Source of the DNA: JAIOSM01 sp964593725
Lineage (GTDB): Bacteria > Desulfobacterota > Desulfobacteria > Desulfobacterales > Desulfobacteraceae
Direction of reading: 5' to 3'
Assembly (NCBI GenBank): GCA_964593725.1
Contig: CAZQJS010000011.1
Location: forward strand, 1-64,000
Length of the DNA: 64,000 nucleotides
A program made the translations under genes and the position numbers. Below, in pieces: positions 24,846 to 34,541 of the stretch; positions within the stretch are counted from its first letter, which is position 1, and each line of letters starts with the position of its first letter. The notes beneath the pieces are model-generated. The model was not told the origin of the DNA and did no database searches. It saw nothing but the letters and a program-made list of their open reading frames with translations.

Positions 24846-26018
24846 TTATTCAGCAATAAAGCCGTCAATCAAATGCTTATAGTTTTTAATATAGATTTCT
24901 TCAGAAAATTTCTCTCTAACAGATATAAGGCCATTATTTATTAACTTTTCTGCATAGTTTCCATCTGTTAATATTTTTTTTATGCTCTGTGCAAGCTCTT
25001 CTATATCTTCTTTTTTAAACAGGATACCGTTAACTCCGTCCTGAATAACCGCTGGAACACCACCGACATTGGATGCAATCACTGGCTTACCGCTTGCGAG
25101 TGCCTCCAATAATACTCTTCCCATTGCCTCGGTTCTGGAAGCTAATACATATAAAGAACAGTTCAAAAAAAAGGGAATAATATCCATATAGGAAACAGGC
25201 TCTAAAAGCTCAATCATTTTATTCTCTTTTGCAAGTTCTTCAAAATATTTTCTTCCTTTCGGGCACCACCCAATAATTTTAAGGCCATGCCCTGGGAAAT
25301 CTTTTGAAACAATATTGAAAGCTTTTATTAAAATATCAACCCCTTTTAAATACCAGGGATACCCCACAAGAAGAATATATTTTTTATCATGTTTTTCATG
25401 GTTTAAAAAGTATGAGACAGGGACAAAATCAGAAAAACTCTTTATGGAAAATCTATCAAGTTTGTTTTTTCTAAATAAAAAATCAAGCTGACCAGGATAT
25501 AAAAGTTTAATACTGCCTGCATGTTTTAATACAAACTTCATAAAAACTTTTATAAAACCTGTTTTAATTTTGTTCAATCGATCTTTTCTGACAGTATTAA
25601 AATCATCATACTTAAAGGCAACGTTGAAATCACCATTTACTTCTATTATTGATTGAGCACTTGTTAATTTTGAAATAATAATTGCACAAAGCCCGGTCAT
25701 AAGCGGGTTGTTAGATATTATAACTTTATATCTCCAATGTTTTATATGATATTGATATAATGCCTTTGAAACTGTATTGAATAAAAAAAGTAAATTTCTC
25801 ATAAATGAATTTTTATAATGGTACGGGAACGGGATCAGGGTAAAATCATCTATTACTTCAGTTTCACGTAACCCTGTAATTTCGGCGCTTTTAGAATTTA
25901 CAGGAGTTAAAAACATACAGGAAAAATACTTTCTAAAATATGAAAACTTATCCTTTTTATCCCGCCTGTTAAGAGCATAGGGTCCTGATCCCAGAAATAG
26001 TATTTTCGGCTTTTCCAT
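24846..26018 (-). CDS. GT4 family glycosyltransferase
   Basis: A 390-residue GT-B glycosyltransferase. The first strand and loop are ILFLGSGPYALNRRDKKDK. The donor site is EAMGRVLLEALASGKPVIA (E-x7-E), followed by NVGGVPAVIQDGVNG, the classic GT4 C-terminal signature. The KYILLVGYPWYLKGVDILI segment is the usual start of the donor domain. It is eleven bases downstream of the flippase gene. Donor and acceptor are unknown. Confidence 0.85.
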   Translation of the reverse strand: MEKPKILFLGSGPYALNRRDKKDKFSYFRKYFSCMFLTPVNSKSAEITGLRETEVIDDFTLIPFPYHYKNSFMRNLLFLFNTVSKALYQYHIKHWRYKVIISNNPLMTGLCAIIISKLTSAQSIIEVNGDFNVAFKYDDFNTVRKDRLNKIKTGFIKVFMKFVLKHAGSIKLLYPGQLDFLFRKNKLDRFSIKSFSDFVPVSYFLNHEKHDKKYILLVGYPWYLKGVDILIKAFNIVSKDFPGHGLKIIGWCPKGRKYFEELAKENKMIELLEPVSYMDIIPFFLNCSLYVLASRTEAMGRVLLEALASGKPVIASNVGGVPAVIQDGVNGILFKKEDIEELAQSIKKILTDGNYAEKLINNGLISVREKFSEEIYIKNYKHLIDGFIAE

Positions 26019-26028
26019 GTCTAAACTT

Positions 26029-27480
26029 TCATTTTTTAAAAAGTATCTTACAGCTTAGTTTTAAAAATTTCCTGTCAAAGACAAGCAGGAAACCAATGTA
26101 ACTCAACCCGCCTAGTATAATTTCAATACAGAGAATTTCCCATGTCGTAATATTACAGCAGGAATTATTAGAAATTGCTTTTTTAAACAAAACAATTACA
26201 AGTATCATGACAAGGGTTGCAAGCATTGGCAGGGATATTGTTTTCAGATATTTAACAATACTTATATCAATTTTAATCAAGGTAATAATAATAAAACATG
26301 TGCAAAGAAGTGGAAACAATGTCAGCCAGGGAATCAGTATGGCTTTAAGCCCATGCTGAACAGCAAAATAAAAGGAGACAGACATCACACCTGCACATAT
26401 TCCATTATAGTACATACTCCAGAGCGGTCTGCCCTGTGCATTATGCACATGATTATTGATTGCAGTGATGGCCAGGAATATCTGGGATATACATAACATC
26501 TTAAAGATAAAAATTATTGGGACCCATTTTTCATCCAGCAGAACTTTTATTAATTCTTCACCAGCAATGTATCCTCCTGCAAAAAGAGGAAGAACCAACA
26601 TGGCAATGATTTTATTAGTATTAAGATAAAACCTGTTAAAACTTTCCTTATCTTGCTGCAGTTCAGAAAAAGCTGAATAGGAAACCTGCATTACAAGGGA
26701 AACTATCTTCTCAGTCGGTATTTTCGCTAAAAACATTGCAAAACTGTAAAAACCAAGTGTGCCTGTTGACCATGCAATGGCAGCAAAAAACTGATCGGAT
26801 TTTTCAAAAAGGTATCTGAAAGTCCTGGCAAGCGCAATAAGAATACCAAAATTCAGATAAGATTTTATATCATGAAGGCGTAAATAGAATGCAGGTCTCC
26901 ATCTTTGAACACGGAAAATCAAAACAAGTTTTATAAAACTTCTTATGATATGGCCTGTTAAAAGTGTCCAGGCACCGCCCCCGGCATATGCAATAAAGAG
27001 CATAAAAACGCATGATACCAGAGCAGATGCCATTTCAATGAATCCTATTTTTTTAAAATTGAGTTCCTTTTTCATTAGGTTAAAAGGAACTATCATAAGG
27101 CCGTTTAAAATAAAAATAATGGACACTGCTTTTGTTAATGGAATTACGCCGGGCTCATTAAAGATCAAGGCAGTAAAATAGGCAAACACAAAACAAAATA
27201 ATGCAAAAATAATACTTAAAATAAAAGTGAACCAGAAAACCGATGAAAGTTCTTTCTCAGTAGGATTACGCCTCTGTATAACGGCAGCACCAAATCCAAG
27301 CTCACTGAACAGGGCTGCATACCCTGTAAAAACAGTTGCCATTTCCATAAGCCCGTAATCTCCAGGCACAAGTATTCTTGCGATTACAATGGTGCTGGCC
27401 CAGGAAAATATCTGAGTTATTAATTTAAAAACTGCAAGCCATGAAGCCTGCTGAAAAACCTTTTGGGATAAGGTGATCAA
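26029..27480 (-). CDS. Wzx-type polysaccharide flippase (MOP superfamily)
   Basis: A 483-residue membrane protein with about twelve to fourteen helices. The N-terminal pattern FKLITQIFSWASTIVIARIL followed by VPGDYGLMEMATVF is typical of lipopolysaccharide/O-antigen flippases (polysaccharide synthase family). It would move undecaprenyl-linked repeat units to the periplasmic face. The start is TTG at 27480, whose last bases overlap the TGA stop of the preceding gene (TTGA), so translation is likely coupled. Confidence 0.9.
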   Translation of the reverse strand: MITLSQKVFQQASWLAVFKLITQIFSWASTIVIARILVPGDYGLMEMATVFTGYAALFSELGFGAAVIQRRNPTEKELSSVFWFTFILSIIFALFCFVFAYFTALIFNEPGVIPLTKAVSIIFILNGLMIVPFNLMKKELNFKKIGFIEMASALVSCVFMLFIAYAGGGAWTLLTGHIIRSFIKLVLIFRVQRWRPAFYLRLHDIKSYLNFGILIALARTFRYLFEKSDQFFAAIAWSTGTLGFYSFAMFLAKIPTEKIVSLVMQVSYSAFSELQQDKESFNRFYLNTNKIIAMLVLPLFAGGYIAGEELIKVLLDEKWVPIIFIFKMLCISQIFLAITAINNHVHNAQGRPLWSMYYNGICAGVMSVSFYFAVQHGLKAILIPWLTLFPLLCTCFIIITLIKIDISIVKYLKTISLPMLATLVMILVIVLFKKAISNNSCCNITTWEILCIEIILGGLSYIGFLLVFDRKFLKLSCKILFKK

Positions 27481-29126
27481 TTTGCAAGTCCCGGTTTAAA
27501 AAAAAATTTTTCCTTTGATTCAAATGCAAAGTGTATCATCCTGCTATGTAAATTTGCATATTCAATGAGTTGATAATCAATTCTGTATTTATTATAAATA
27601 AAAAGTAAAAAATCCATAAATAAGTTAAAAACCATATCCCGGGGCAGGGAAAATTCATGACAGTATTGTATTACCAACCTCCCCATAAGTCTGCTGAATT
27701 TATTTTCATCAAAAAAGGTGTCCACAAATGAATTGAAATAATGAGTTAACAGATTATTGCTCACCCTTTCAGGAAAGTTTCTATACTTAACTGAAAAGAA
27801 AAGATGATAAAGGTCAAAGAGTTGAGGAAACCCTGAAGCAAGCCATTCCCAGTCAATGACACTCCACTTATTTGATGATGTGAAAAAGAGATTTACATCA
27901 GTTAAATCACCATGCTGAACATGGTTGTAATAACCTTTAAGGCGCGACAAATCGTTGAAATACTCAAAATCCATAAAAAGCCTGTTTTCAAAATAATCCT
28001 TAGGAAGCCTTGGGAGAAACTCTTTTGCATTTTTACTTAAATACTTCTGCATTACAATCTGAAGCGCTGCAATCTCAACGAGTTTTTTTTGTAAGATATC
28101 ACTATTGCCTTTTGAATTAATATTTATAGAAGACAGAGGTGTTCCGGGCACAGCAGACTCAATTGATATATTGCAGTTGTTTTGATCAATAAAAAAAATT
28201 GGTTCCGGTATTTTTATATTGTTTGCAGTAAAAAAAGCTGAATGGCTGGAAAGAACCAAAAGGTTTTCATACTCCTGCCTGATTGCAAAATCCCTGTGAT
28301 ATTTGAAATTTGATTTTTTTACAACAGCTTTTACTTTGTCATTGTCTTTGACACGATGAAAAACAAGTCCCACCTGCTTACCTGTATACGGTTTTGCAGA
28401 CCAGATTGTATAGATTGGATCCTTTGGGTCTGGATCGAGTTTGTTTTTTATAATCTCTTCAAACTCAAGGATATTATTATTGTTTTTACCGGCAACGACA
28501 ATCATACCAAACATGGGGTTGAATTTTCCTGTAAATGCAGATAATAAATATTTTAACACAGCCTTTGCCGCACTTTTAAAATCTTGCTTTAAAAATATTT
28601 CCCTGAATAAAATTTTATTTACAGGCCTGATACTTTGATGAACAGGGTATATGGTATATGGTTCTGATAATGAAGGAGCTATAAGAAAATATTGTTCTGT
28701 TTTATACTTTGTCTCCCTGTAAAAACTCCATAGATCAATCCTTGATTTTATATTTCTAAAACCTTTTTCAACCGCCACCAGAATAATGCCATCCTTATTT
28801 AGATAACCATGACATTTTTTAATTAAATGCTTTATTGAATGTGGCTTTGAAACAAAACAATCCGATTCATCAACTATACAGATATCATAATAATTTCTTT
28901 TTAACTTACTTTCATCACAGATATGGACCTTTGAAGATGTCCTGATATGTTCTGAAATTCTCCCTGCAAATGTAATTGATCTCGATTTTATACGATCCAG
29001 AGCTTTAATTGTATGGAAATTATTAGTCCCGAATTTAAGAATCTTTTTTCCTGATAAGGAAGGAACAAGGTTAAGCCAGTTTGTTCTGGAAGGGTCGAGA
29101 GGATCCCTTTGAATAAGATGTGTCAC
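27477..29126 (-). CDS. aminoglycoside-phosphotransferase-fold kinase with methyltransferase-like N-terminal region
   Basis: A 549-residue two-part protein. Residues 1-190 resemble a degenerate methyltransferase-like domain (KILKFGTNNF, YYDICIVDESD, HGYLNKDGIILVAVEKG) without a clear SAM glycine motif. The C-terminal part has the APH/choline-kinase catalytic pieces QHGDLTDVNLFF (Brenner-type HGDxxxxN) and SVIDWEWL (metal-binding D). It therefore probably phosphorylates a small hydroxylated substrate such as a sugar or lipid-linked intermediate. The start is GTG at 29126. The HGD and D residues look intact; the substrate is unknown. Confidence 0.72.
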   Translation of the reverse strand: MTHLIQRDPLDPSRTNWLNLVPSLSGKKILKFGTNNFHTIKALDRIKSRSITFAGRISEHIRTSSKVHICDESKLKRNYYDICIVDESDCFVSKPHSIKHLIKKCHGYLNKDGIILVAVEKGFRNIKSRIDLWSFYRETKYKTEQYFLIAPSLSEPYTIYPVHQSIRPVNKILFREIFLKQDFKSAAKAVLKYLLSAFTGKFNPMFGMIVVAGKNNNNILEFEEIIKNKLDPDPKDPIYTIWSAKPYTGKQVGLVFHRVKDNDKVKAVVKKSNFKYHRDFAIRQEYENLLVLSSHSAFFTANNIKIPEPIFFIDQNNCNISIESAVPGTPLSSININSKGNSDILQKKLVEIAALQIVMQKYLSKNAKEFLPRLPKDYFENRLFMDFEYFNDLSRLKGYYNHVQHGDLTDVNLFFTSSNKWSVIDWEWLASGFPQLFDLYHLFFSVKYRNFPERVSNNLLTHYFNSFVDTFFDENKFSRLMGRLVIQYCHEFSLPRDMVFNLFMDFLLFIYNKYRIDYQLIEYANLHSRMIHFAFESKEKFFFKPGLAN

Positions 29127-29163
29127 TTGGTTTAAATCCTTTAATATTTGGTCAGTTAATGTT

Positions 29164-30285
29164 TTATTCTTCTCTTAAATACAGCCTTTCATACATTTGT
29201 GTCATTATTTGAGAGCTGAATTTATTCTGGAAAAGCTCAAAGCTGTTGGTAATATATTGTCTTCTTAATACGTCATTGGATAAAAGCTTAATTATCTCCT
29301 CTGCCATGGAATCAGGATCCATGGCTTTTATTAACGAACCGTTAAAACCATGTTTAATAACACTTGAATTTCCACCCACATCCGTTGCAACTATGGGGCA
29401 TTTTGCAGCCATGGCTTCCAGAAGCACCATGGGCATACCTTCCCACAATGATGGAAGGGTATAAAGGTCAAATATCTGCAATATTTCCGGCATATCAAGC
29501 CGAGGGCCGGGAAAAAAAACACTCTGGCCTATGCCCATAATTTCAGCTTCTTGTTTTAAACTATCTTCAAGGTCTCCCCTGCCTGCAATTACAAGGGCGA
29601 TGTCAGGAAAAATTTTTATAATTTCAGGCATTGCACATAAAAGGTATTTAAGCCCTTTCTGCTCTGCAAGTCTTACACCGAGTCCTATAACCGGGTGTTT
29701 ATTTTTAATGCCCAGGGACTCCTTTTTTTTGTCTGTGTCAATGGAAATATTATATTTATCACCGTCAATACCATTTGGTATTGTAATTATTTTTTTCCTG
29801 CTGATGTGTTCATACTTGATCAAATTATCAGACGTATGGTCTGACACTCCTGCTATTTTATATACAAAATTGGACATAACCCATTCTGCAAACATATACC
29901 GCTTTTTATCTGGAAAATTCCTTGCATGGTCAGTGTGAATAATTGTTTTGACACGGCTTAAGTGAGCCCCGATGGTCCCGTCAATTAAAGGATGGGTATT
30001 ATGGGTATGTATTACATCAATTCTTTCCTGTTTTAATATTTTTGCAACTTTAAAAAAAGAGAAATAATCTGTACTGCTGGAAGTTTGTTTAATTTTCAAA
30101 ACTTTTATACCCATTTTCTCAATTTCCGGTACAAACTCACCAGATTCACGCAGGCATAGCACGCTGGGCTCAAATTTTTCCCTGTTGATTTTGCTGCATA
30201 TATTTACGATCACCTGCTGAAGGCCTCCAATGGCAAGATCGTGTGTAATATGCATTACACGAATTTTACTTTGTGAATGATTCAT
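29164..30285 (-). CDS. GT4 glycosyltransferase (PEP-CTERM stp2-like)
   Basis: A 373-residue GT-B glycosyltransferase. The N terminus VMHITHDLAIGGLQQVIVNI and the DVIHTHNTHPLIDG segment resemble the second sugar transferase family associated with exosortase A loci. The donor site is EGMPMVLLEAM (E-x7-E), followed by a DVGGNSSVIKHGFNG loop. It transfers a sugar from a nucleotide donor in the cytoplasm; specificity is not readable. Confidence 0.86.
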   Translation of the reverse strand: MNHSQSKIRVMHITHDLAIGGLQQVIVNICSKINREKFEPSVLCLRESGEFVPEIEKMGIKVLKIKQTSSSTDYFSFFKVAKILKQERIDVIHTHNTHPLIDGTIGAHLSRVKTIIHTDHARNFPDKKRYMFAEWVMSNFVYKIAGVSDHTSDNLIKYEHISRKKIITIPNGIDGDKYNISIDTDKKKESLGIKNKHPVIGLGVRLAEQKGLKYLLCAMPEIIKIFPDIALVIAGRGDLEDSLKQEAEIMGIGQSVFFPGPRLDMPEILQIFDLYTLPSLWEGMPMVLLEAMAAKCPIVATDVGGNSSVIKHGFNGSLIKAMDPDSMAEEIIKLLSNDVLRRQYITNSFELFQNKFSSQIMTQMYERLYLREE

Positions 30286-30330
30286 TCCTTTCTCTATATT
30301 CCTCAGAAGCCTTAATTATGAAATATTTTG

Positions 30331-31356
30331 TCATACATTTCGCTCTCCCTGGAAAAAACACCATTTGGAAAGATTGAGGGAGTTATTCTCAATCCAGTAT
30401 AGTTTCATAGTGTCTTTACTGTTGAAAAAGCGGTATGACTTTATAATGGTTGTCAATTTATGCTGTGATGGTAGTGCAAAATAGATGGCTTTGCATTTTT
30501 CCTTTCTTGCAAGATTAATCAATGCCTTTAACAGTTGTTCCACTATATCCTCTTCCAAAGGAAAAATATCATAAATTGATAATTTATCATCTGACTGATT
30601 AAATACTATATATCCTGTAAGTTCAGATTCCTTTTTAACATGATATGCTAATATCCTGAAATTGAGTACAGGGTTATTCAGATACCTCCAGTTAATATAT
30701 GAAGAGCTGTGATCTCCAAACAGTTTTCCCTTATTTTCTCTATATCTTTTCATAAGATCATCAAAATTGTTATCAGCTTGAAAAACCTCCCTTGTGCTTC
30801 CCCTGGATAAAAGGCAGGATTCCCTGGTTATTATTCTGGAAAGTATTTCAGGAAGATAAGATAAAAGCCCTGCAAAAAATGGAGGCATATATTTTTCTAA
30901 ATATTTTCCGATCTTTATCGGTTTCACATATGTATCGATTTCCATATATTGTTTAAAGCCCAGCCGCCCCACAACATTCATGGATGAAGGATTTGGAATT
31001 GTATATATAAAATCAAAATTATTATCCAATGCATACTTCACAGCACTTTTAAGAAGGCTCATAAACGGGCCGTACACACGATGATCAGCATGTATCATAA
31101 GATCACCCATAATAACACCATGGAAAATATTCCCGTTATGAAAAATATCTCTTGGCATAAGGCTTACACTTCCAATGAACTCCTGATTTTTTTCAAGCAG
31201 GGCAATCAGCCAGATTGTTTTTCCGGCTCTGTTACCATATAATAACCAGTCAAACCGTTCTGCAGGGGTATTGGGAAGATAATCAGCCCAGAATTTAATG
31301 ATCTTATCTTTATATAGTGACGGGTCATCTGTATTAATTATTTTAAATTCTGCCAT
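30331..31356 (-). CDS. GNAT-fold N-acetyltransferase-like protein
   Basis: A 341-residue protein whose first 160 residues follow a GNAT acyltransferase pattern: FIGSVSLMPRDI strands, a HADHRVYGPFMSLLKSA segment in the acetyl-CoA binding position, and NPSSMNVVGRLGF near the end of the fold. The remaining half includes a second GNAT-like region (ELTGYIVFNQSDDKLSIYDI). Two-lobed GNAT proteins of this kind acylate amino sugars or are FemAB-related. It overlaps the acyltransferase gene upstream by 14 bases, so the two may act on the same sugar. Confidence 0.65.
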   Translation of the reverse strand: MAEFKIINTDDPSLYKDKIIKFWADYLPNTPAERFDWLLYGNRAGKTIWLIALLEKNQEFIGSVSLMPRDIFHNGNIFHGVIMGDLMIHADHRVYGPFMSLLKSAVKYALDNNFDFIYTIPNPSSMNVVGRLGFKQYMEIDTYVKPIKIGKYLEKYMPPFFAGLLSYLPEILSRIITRESCLLSRGSTREVFQADNNFDDLMKRYRENKGKLFGDHSSSYINWRYLNNPVLNFRILAYHVKKESELTGYIVFNQSDDKLSIYDIFPLEEDIVEQLLKALINLARKEKCKAIYFALPSQHKLTTIIKSYRFFNSKDTMKLYWIENNSLNLSKWCFFQGERNV

Positions 31357-31951
31357 TTTTTCTTAACACCTTGGAATTAAATATTGACACATCTGGATTT
31401 TCACCTTTTATATATGCCATTGGATGGCAGCTTAGATAATCAAGCATCTCTTTTCTACCTTTACTGCTTATCCATCGGATATTATACTGTGACTCATGAA
31501 ATGTACGATATTTTTTCTCATCTTTGGCATGCCTTTCAAGATAGTCATCCATACTTGCAACGATCTTTACTGGGTTGCCAACAGCTATGGAGTTGGGTGG
31601 TACATCCCTTGTTACAACAGAATATGCTCCTACAATTGAATTGGGACCTATGGTTACACCAGGCATTACCACGGCTGCAAGTCCAAGCCCTGAGTTTTCT
31701 TTAATGGTAACCTTTGCAAGCTTTGTAATACCAAGATATCTGAACGGACCTGCTTCATGGGCAAAAATATGGACATCTGGCCCAAAAAAACAATTATCTT
31801 CAATGCGTATTAAAAAGCAATGGGATGGATCAATATGGATATTCCCTTCAATCTGGATATTTTTTCCCATATCAAGCCCTCTTTTGATCAACATGTTCAA
31901 ATGTTTCTTTTTATAATACTGTTTAAGCTTTCCATATAACATATGAAGCAT
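31343..31951 (-). CDS. hexapeptide-repeat O-acyltransferase (left-handed beta-helix)
   Basis: A 202-residue acyltransferase with hexapeptide repeats, visible as KVTIKENSGLGLAAVVMPGV, then TIGPNSIVGAYSVVTRDVPP, then SIAVGNPVKIV. This is the xenobiotic/maltose acetyltransferase class that uses acetyl-CoA; the trimeric fold is known for the family. The central HEAG sequence (HIFAHEAGPFR) may supply the catalytic His. It probably acetylates a sugar of the repeat unit. AAGGAGAG precedes the ATG. Confidence 0.88.
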   Translation of the reverse strand: MLHMLYGKLKQYYKKKHLNMLIKRGLDMGKNIQIEGNIHIDPSHCFLIRIEDNCFFGPDVHIFAHEAGPFRYLGITKLAKVTIKENSGLGLAAVVMPGVTIGPNSIVGAYSVVTRDVPPNSIAVGNPVKIVASMDDYLERHAKDEKKYRTFHESQYNIRWISSKGRKEMLDYLSCHPMAYIKGENPDVSIFNSKVLRKNGRI

Positions 31952-31987
31952 TTTACTCTCCTTGAATTGATTTGATTTTTTGACTGT

Positions 31988-32740
31988 TTATTCATTGCAG
32001 AGTGCGACAAGATGCAGTGTTCCACTCTTTTTTTGTGCTACAACAGGATCTCTTGATTCAATCTTTGCCCTGGAAAATCCGTAAAAACTAAGCACGGTTT
32101 CAATGGGATGCTTTAATGACCATTTATATTGACCAAGTTTAAAATTTCTTGTATCAAGCACTGCATAAACAATGGTCACATTGTTAAAATATTTCTCTAA
32201 AAGCATCTGCAATTCTCTTTTTCCATAATGGCGTTTATGATCAGGGTTCCTGTTAGGCACATAATCTCCATTGGGGGTGGTGAGTAAAAACAGGCCGTTT
32301 TCAGTTAAAACCCGTTTGACCTGCCTTAAAAAGGCATGGTCTTCCAAAACATGTTCAATAACTTCAACTGCAACTATAATATCAAACTCATTACTGGAAA
32401 ATTTTGATCTGGTCATATCATCAAAAACATAGGATATAATATTGGAACGTCTGGTTGTAATTTTTTTAATAATTTCGCGATTAACCCCCAACTGTTTCAT
32501 TTTTTGGACTTTGCTCTGCCTTGGCAGCTCACTTACAACAATATCTGCATTAAGTCCTATTGTATAACTGCTTGTCCTGCCGCCAACATCAAGGACTTTT
32601 TTCTTTATTCTCTTCTGTTTTATACCATGATCATTACCTGGGTTCAGCAATAAATACTGTTTTAAAACAGCAGATATCTGCTGATATAATGGATGCTCAA
32701 ACCTGTAAATCATTCTGTAAAAAAGTTCATAAAATGTCAT
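31988..32740 (-). CDS. class I SAM-dependent methyltransferase
   Basis: A 250-residue enzyme of the UbiE/Methyltransf_11 group. The SAM motif I position reads KVLDVGGRTSSYTIG; it has DVGG rather than the usual DxGxG. Next come FDIIVAVEVIEHVLE and the NGLFLLTTPNGDYVP segment typical of this group. Within the glycan cluster it may methylate a sugar or polyprenyl-linked intermediate. Confidence 0.78.
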   Translation of the reverse strand: MTFYELFYRMIYRFEHPLYQQISAVLKQYLLLNPGNDHGIKQKRIKKKVLDVGGRTSSYTIGLNADIVVSELPRQSKVQKMKQLGVNREIIKKITTRRSNIISYVFDDMTRSKFSSNEFDIIVAVEVIEHVLEDHAFLRQVKRVLTENGLFLLTTPNGDYVPNRNPDHKRHYGKRELQMLLEKYFNNVTIVYAVLDTRNFKLGQYKWSLKHPIETVLSFYGFSRAKIESRDPVVAQKKSGTLHLVALCNE

Positions 32741-32764
32741 TGTTACACCTGATTTAATCTTAAT

Positions 32765-33601
32765 TTACAAATTTAAAAGCAATAATAAAAATTGTTCTGC
32801 AACGTGTCTTCTTCCAATTTTATTCAAATGGCCTCCATCATCCGTGTATCCAGGAAAAAGAGAATAAAACACCCTGGATTGTTCAAAAAAGAACTCCCTT
32901 GTTCCATCGGGATGAACCGATTCGATCTCAGCTATATCAAAAACAGGTTCTCTGCCTTTATATTTATCAAGGATATACTGGTTATATATGTTTCTTTTTA
33001 TGTTATGTTCATTGTCAAACAAGCCCTGGCTCTTTCCCAATGCCTTTTTGATTATAGATCCTATGGTATTTTTATTCTGCCTTATCAGAGGTATTGTGGC
33101 ATGTATAAAAGTTGTGCCCGGGTATTTCTCTTTTAATATTTCCATGGTGCTTTTATATTTTTCAAAGAGGGCTGACACATCACTATCCTTATCAATATCT
33201 ACAAAACAGAATTTAAAAAGAGCGATATCAGTTTTACTGCCAGCTCCTTTTTCCATATATTCTCTGAAAGCATTAATTTTTGATAAGGGGTCATTATTAT
33301 GACCTATTTCAGTATGTGCAAAAACCGGGTTATCAAGATCAGTATCTTTCTTATATTCAATGAGTTTGATATTAATCTCTGGATTATCTTTTATAATATC
33401 TCTGATACCGTCAATGATATTATTTCCAACAGACTGGTGCCCAAAAAATATTTTCTTCTGTGATAATTTCATCAATGTTTTCCCTGACATATCTTTTAAC
33501 GATTTATAAATAATTCTATTCTCCTGCTTTACTGGTTTTCCACAGCCCTGGACTGTGAAAATCAATAAAACAGCTAATCCTGTTTTAAACAGAAAGTTCA
33601 T
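32765..33601 (-). CDS. SGNH-hydrolase-like lipoprotein
   Basis: A 278-residue protein with a lipoprotein signal (lipobox TVQGC, Cys20). The mature part looks like an SGNH/GDSL-type fold. An early KIFFGHQSVGNNI may hold the catalytic Ser/Asn region, and the late DDGGHLNKIGRRHVAEQF contains the expected Asp-x-x-His near the C terminus. The canonical GDS block is not clear, so activity is uncertain. It may deacylate or acylate polysaccharide in the periplasm, as related acetylation/deacetylation proteins do. GGAGG precedes the ATG. Confidence 0.6.
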   Translation of the reverse strand: MNFLFKTGLAVLLIFTVQGCGKPVKQENRIIYKSLKDMSGKTLMKLSQKKIFFGHQSVGNNIIDGIRDIIKDNPEINIKLIEYKKDTDLDNPVFAHTEIGHNNDPLSKINAFREYMEKGAGSKTDIALFKFCFVDIDKDSDVSALFEKYKSTMEILKEKYPGTTFIHATIPLIRQNKNTIGSIIKKALGKSQGLFDNEHNIKRNIYNQYILDKYKGREPVFDIAEIESVHPDGTREFFFEQSRVFYSLFPGYTDDGGHLNKIGRRHVAEQFLLLLLNL

Positions 33602-33630
33602 TTATAATACCTCCATATTTCTTTGGCTTA

Positions 33631-34527
33631 TCATCTAACCCTTGCTCCAATGGCACGTATATCGCCATTTTTATCCCTCTTATCTTTAATATCTGTAAAT
33701 TTTCCAGACCTTTTTAATAACTTGATCATACCGTTACCCTGCCCGAGCCCAACCTCAAAACACAGGTAACCTCCAGGCATGATGTAGTTTAAACACTTTT
33801 TTGTCAATTTTGATAATATCTTTATGCCAAAGGGCCCTCCGTTAAATGCAAGCTCAGGTTCATGTTTGATAATCTCATGGGGCATGGATTCCAGTTTTCC
33901 AGTTGAAATATATGGAGGGTTGCAGGTCAAAAGATCTATTTTACCGGATAATCCCTCTTTTTCAAACGGTTCAAGGAGATCGCCTGTTTTGAATTTAACT
34001 CTTCCATCAAGCCCTAAATGAATTGCATTTTTCTTTGCAAGACCTATGGCCTCCCCGGATAAATCAGATGCATACACAATGATGTCACACTCTTTGTATG
34101 CAAATGCAAGTGCAAGATTCCCTGCACCTGTACACACGTCCATGACCAGAATTTTCTTTTTCTCAGTTTTAACTGCAGCAATGTATTCCAATGCCATATT
34201 ACATAACAATTGCGTCTCTTTTCTCGGGATAATTGCATTCTGGTCAGATAAAAATTCAATGCCCATGAACATCTGCCTGCCGGTAAGATAAGATAAAGGT
34301 GTGCCGTTGAGCCTTTTTTCAATCAAAACATCAAGTTTTTTTTTCTGATCAGGGTTAAGTTCCTTTATCTTTCTTTTTAATGCATTTTCAACCGAGCAAG
34401 GGACTCCACAAGCTTTGTGCCATAAAGCATGCAAAGTATTTTCCCTGGTCTCTTCAGGCTTGTCCAGAGGAATATATAACTTTTCAAGTTTTAATAAGTA
34501 CTCTTTGAAAATTTTTAAATTTTCCAT
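33631..34527 (-). CDS. prmC: PrmC/HemK-like N5-glutamine methyltransferase
   Basis: A 298-residue methyltransferase matching release-factor glutamine methyltransferases along its full length. A helical N-terminal domain is followed by the linker GTPLSYLTGRQMFMGIEF, the IIPRKET motif, SAM motif DVCTGAGNLALA, and the catalytic TCNPPYIS (NPPY binds the substrate glutamine). prmC normally sits next to prfA in housekeeping loci; here it follows the acyl-CoA ligase by 14 bases inside a polysaccharide operon. It may be the cell's only PrmC or a paralogue with another amide substrate; the window does not tell. Confidence 0.8.
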   Translation of the reverse strand: MENLKIFKEYLLKLEKLYIPLDKPEETRENTLHALWHKACGVPCSVENALKRKIKELNPDQKKKLDVLIEKRLNGTPLSYLTGRQMFMGIEFLSDQNAIIPRKETQLLCNMALEYIAAVKTEKKKILVMDVCTGAGNLALAFAYKECDIIVYASDLSGEAIGLAKKNAIHLGLDGRVKFKTGDLLEPFEKEGLSGKIDLLTCNPPYISTGKLESMPHEIIKHEPELAFNGGPFGIKILSKLTKKCLNYIMPGGYLCFEVGLGQGNGMIKLLKRSGKFTDIKDKRDKNGDIRAIGARVR

Positions 34528-34541
34528 CTCAATGCTATGTT

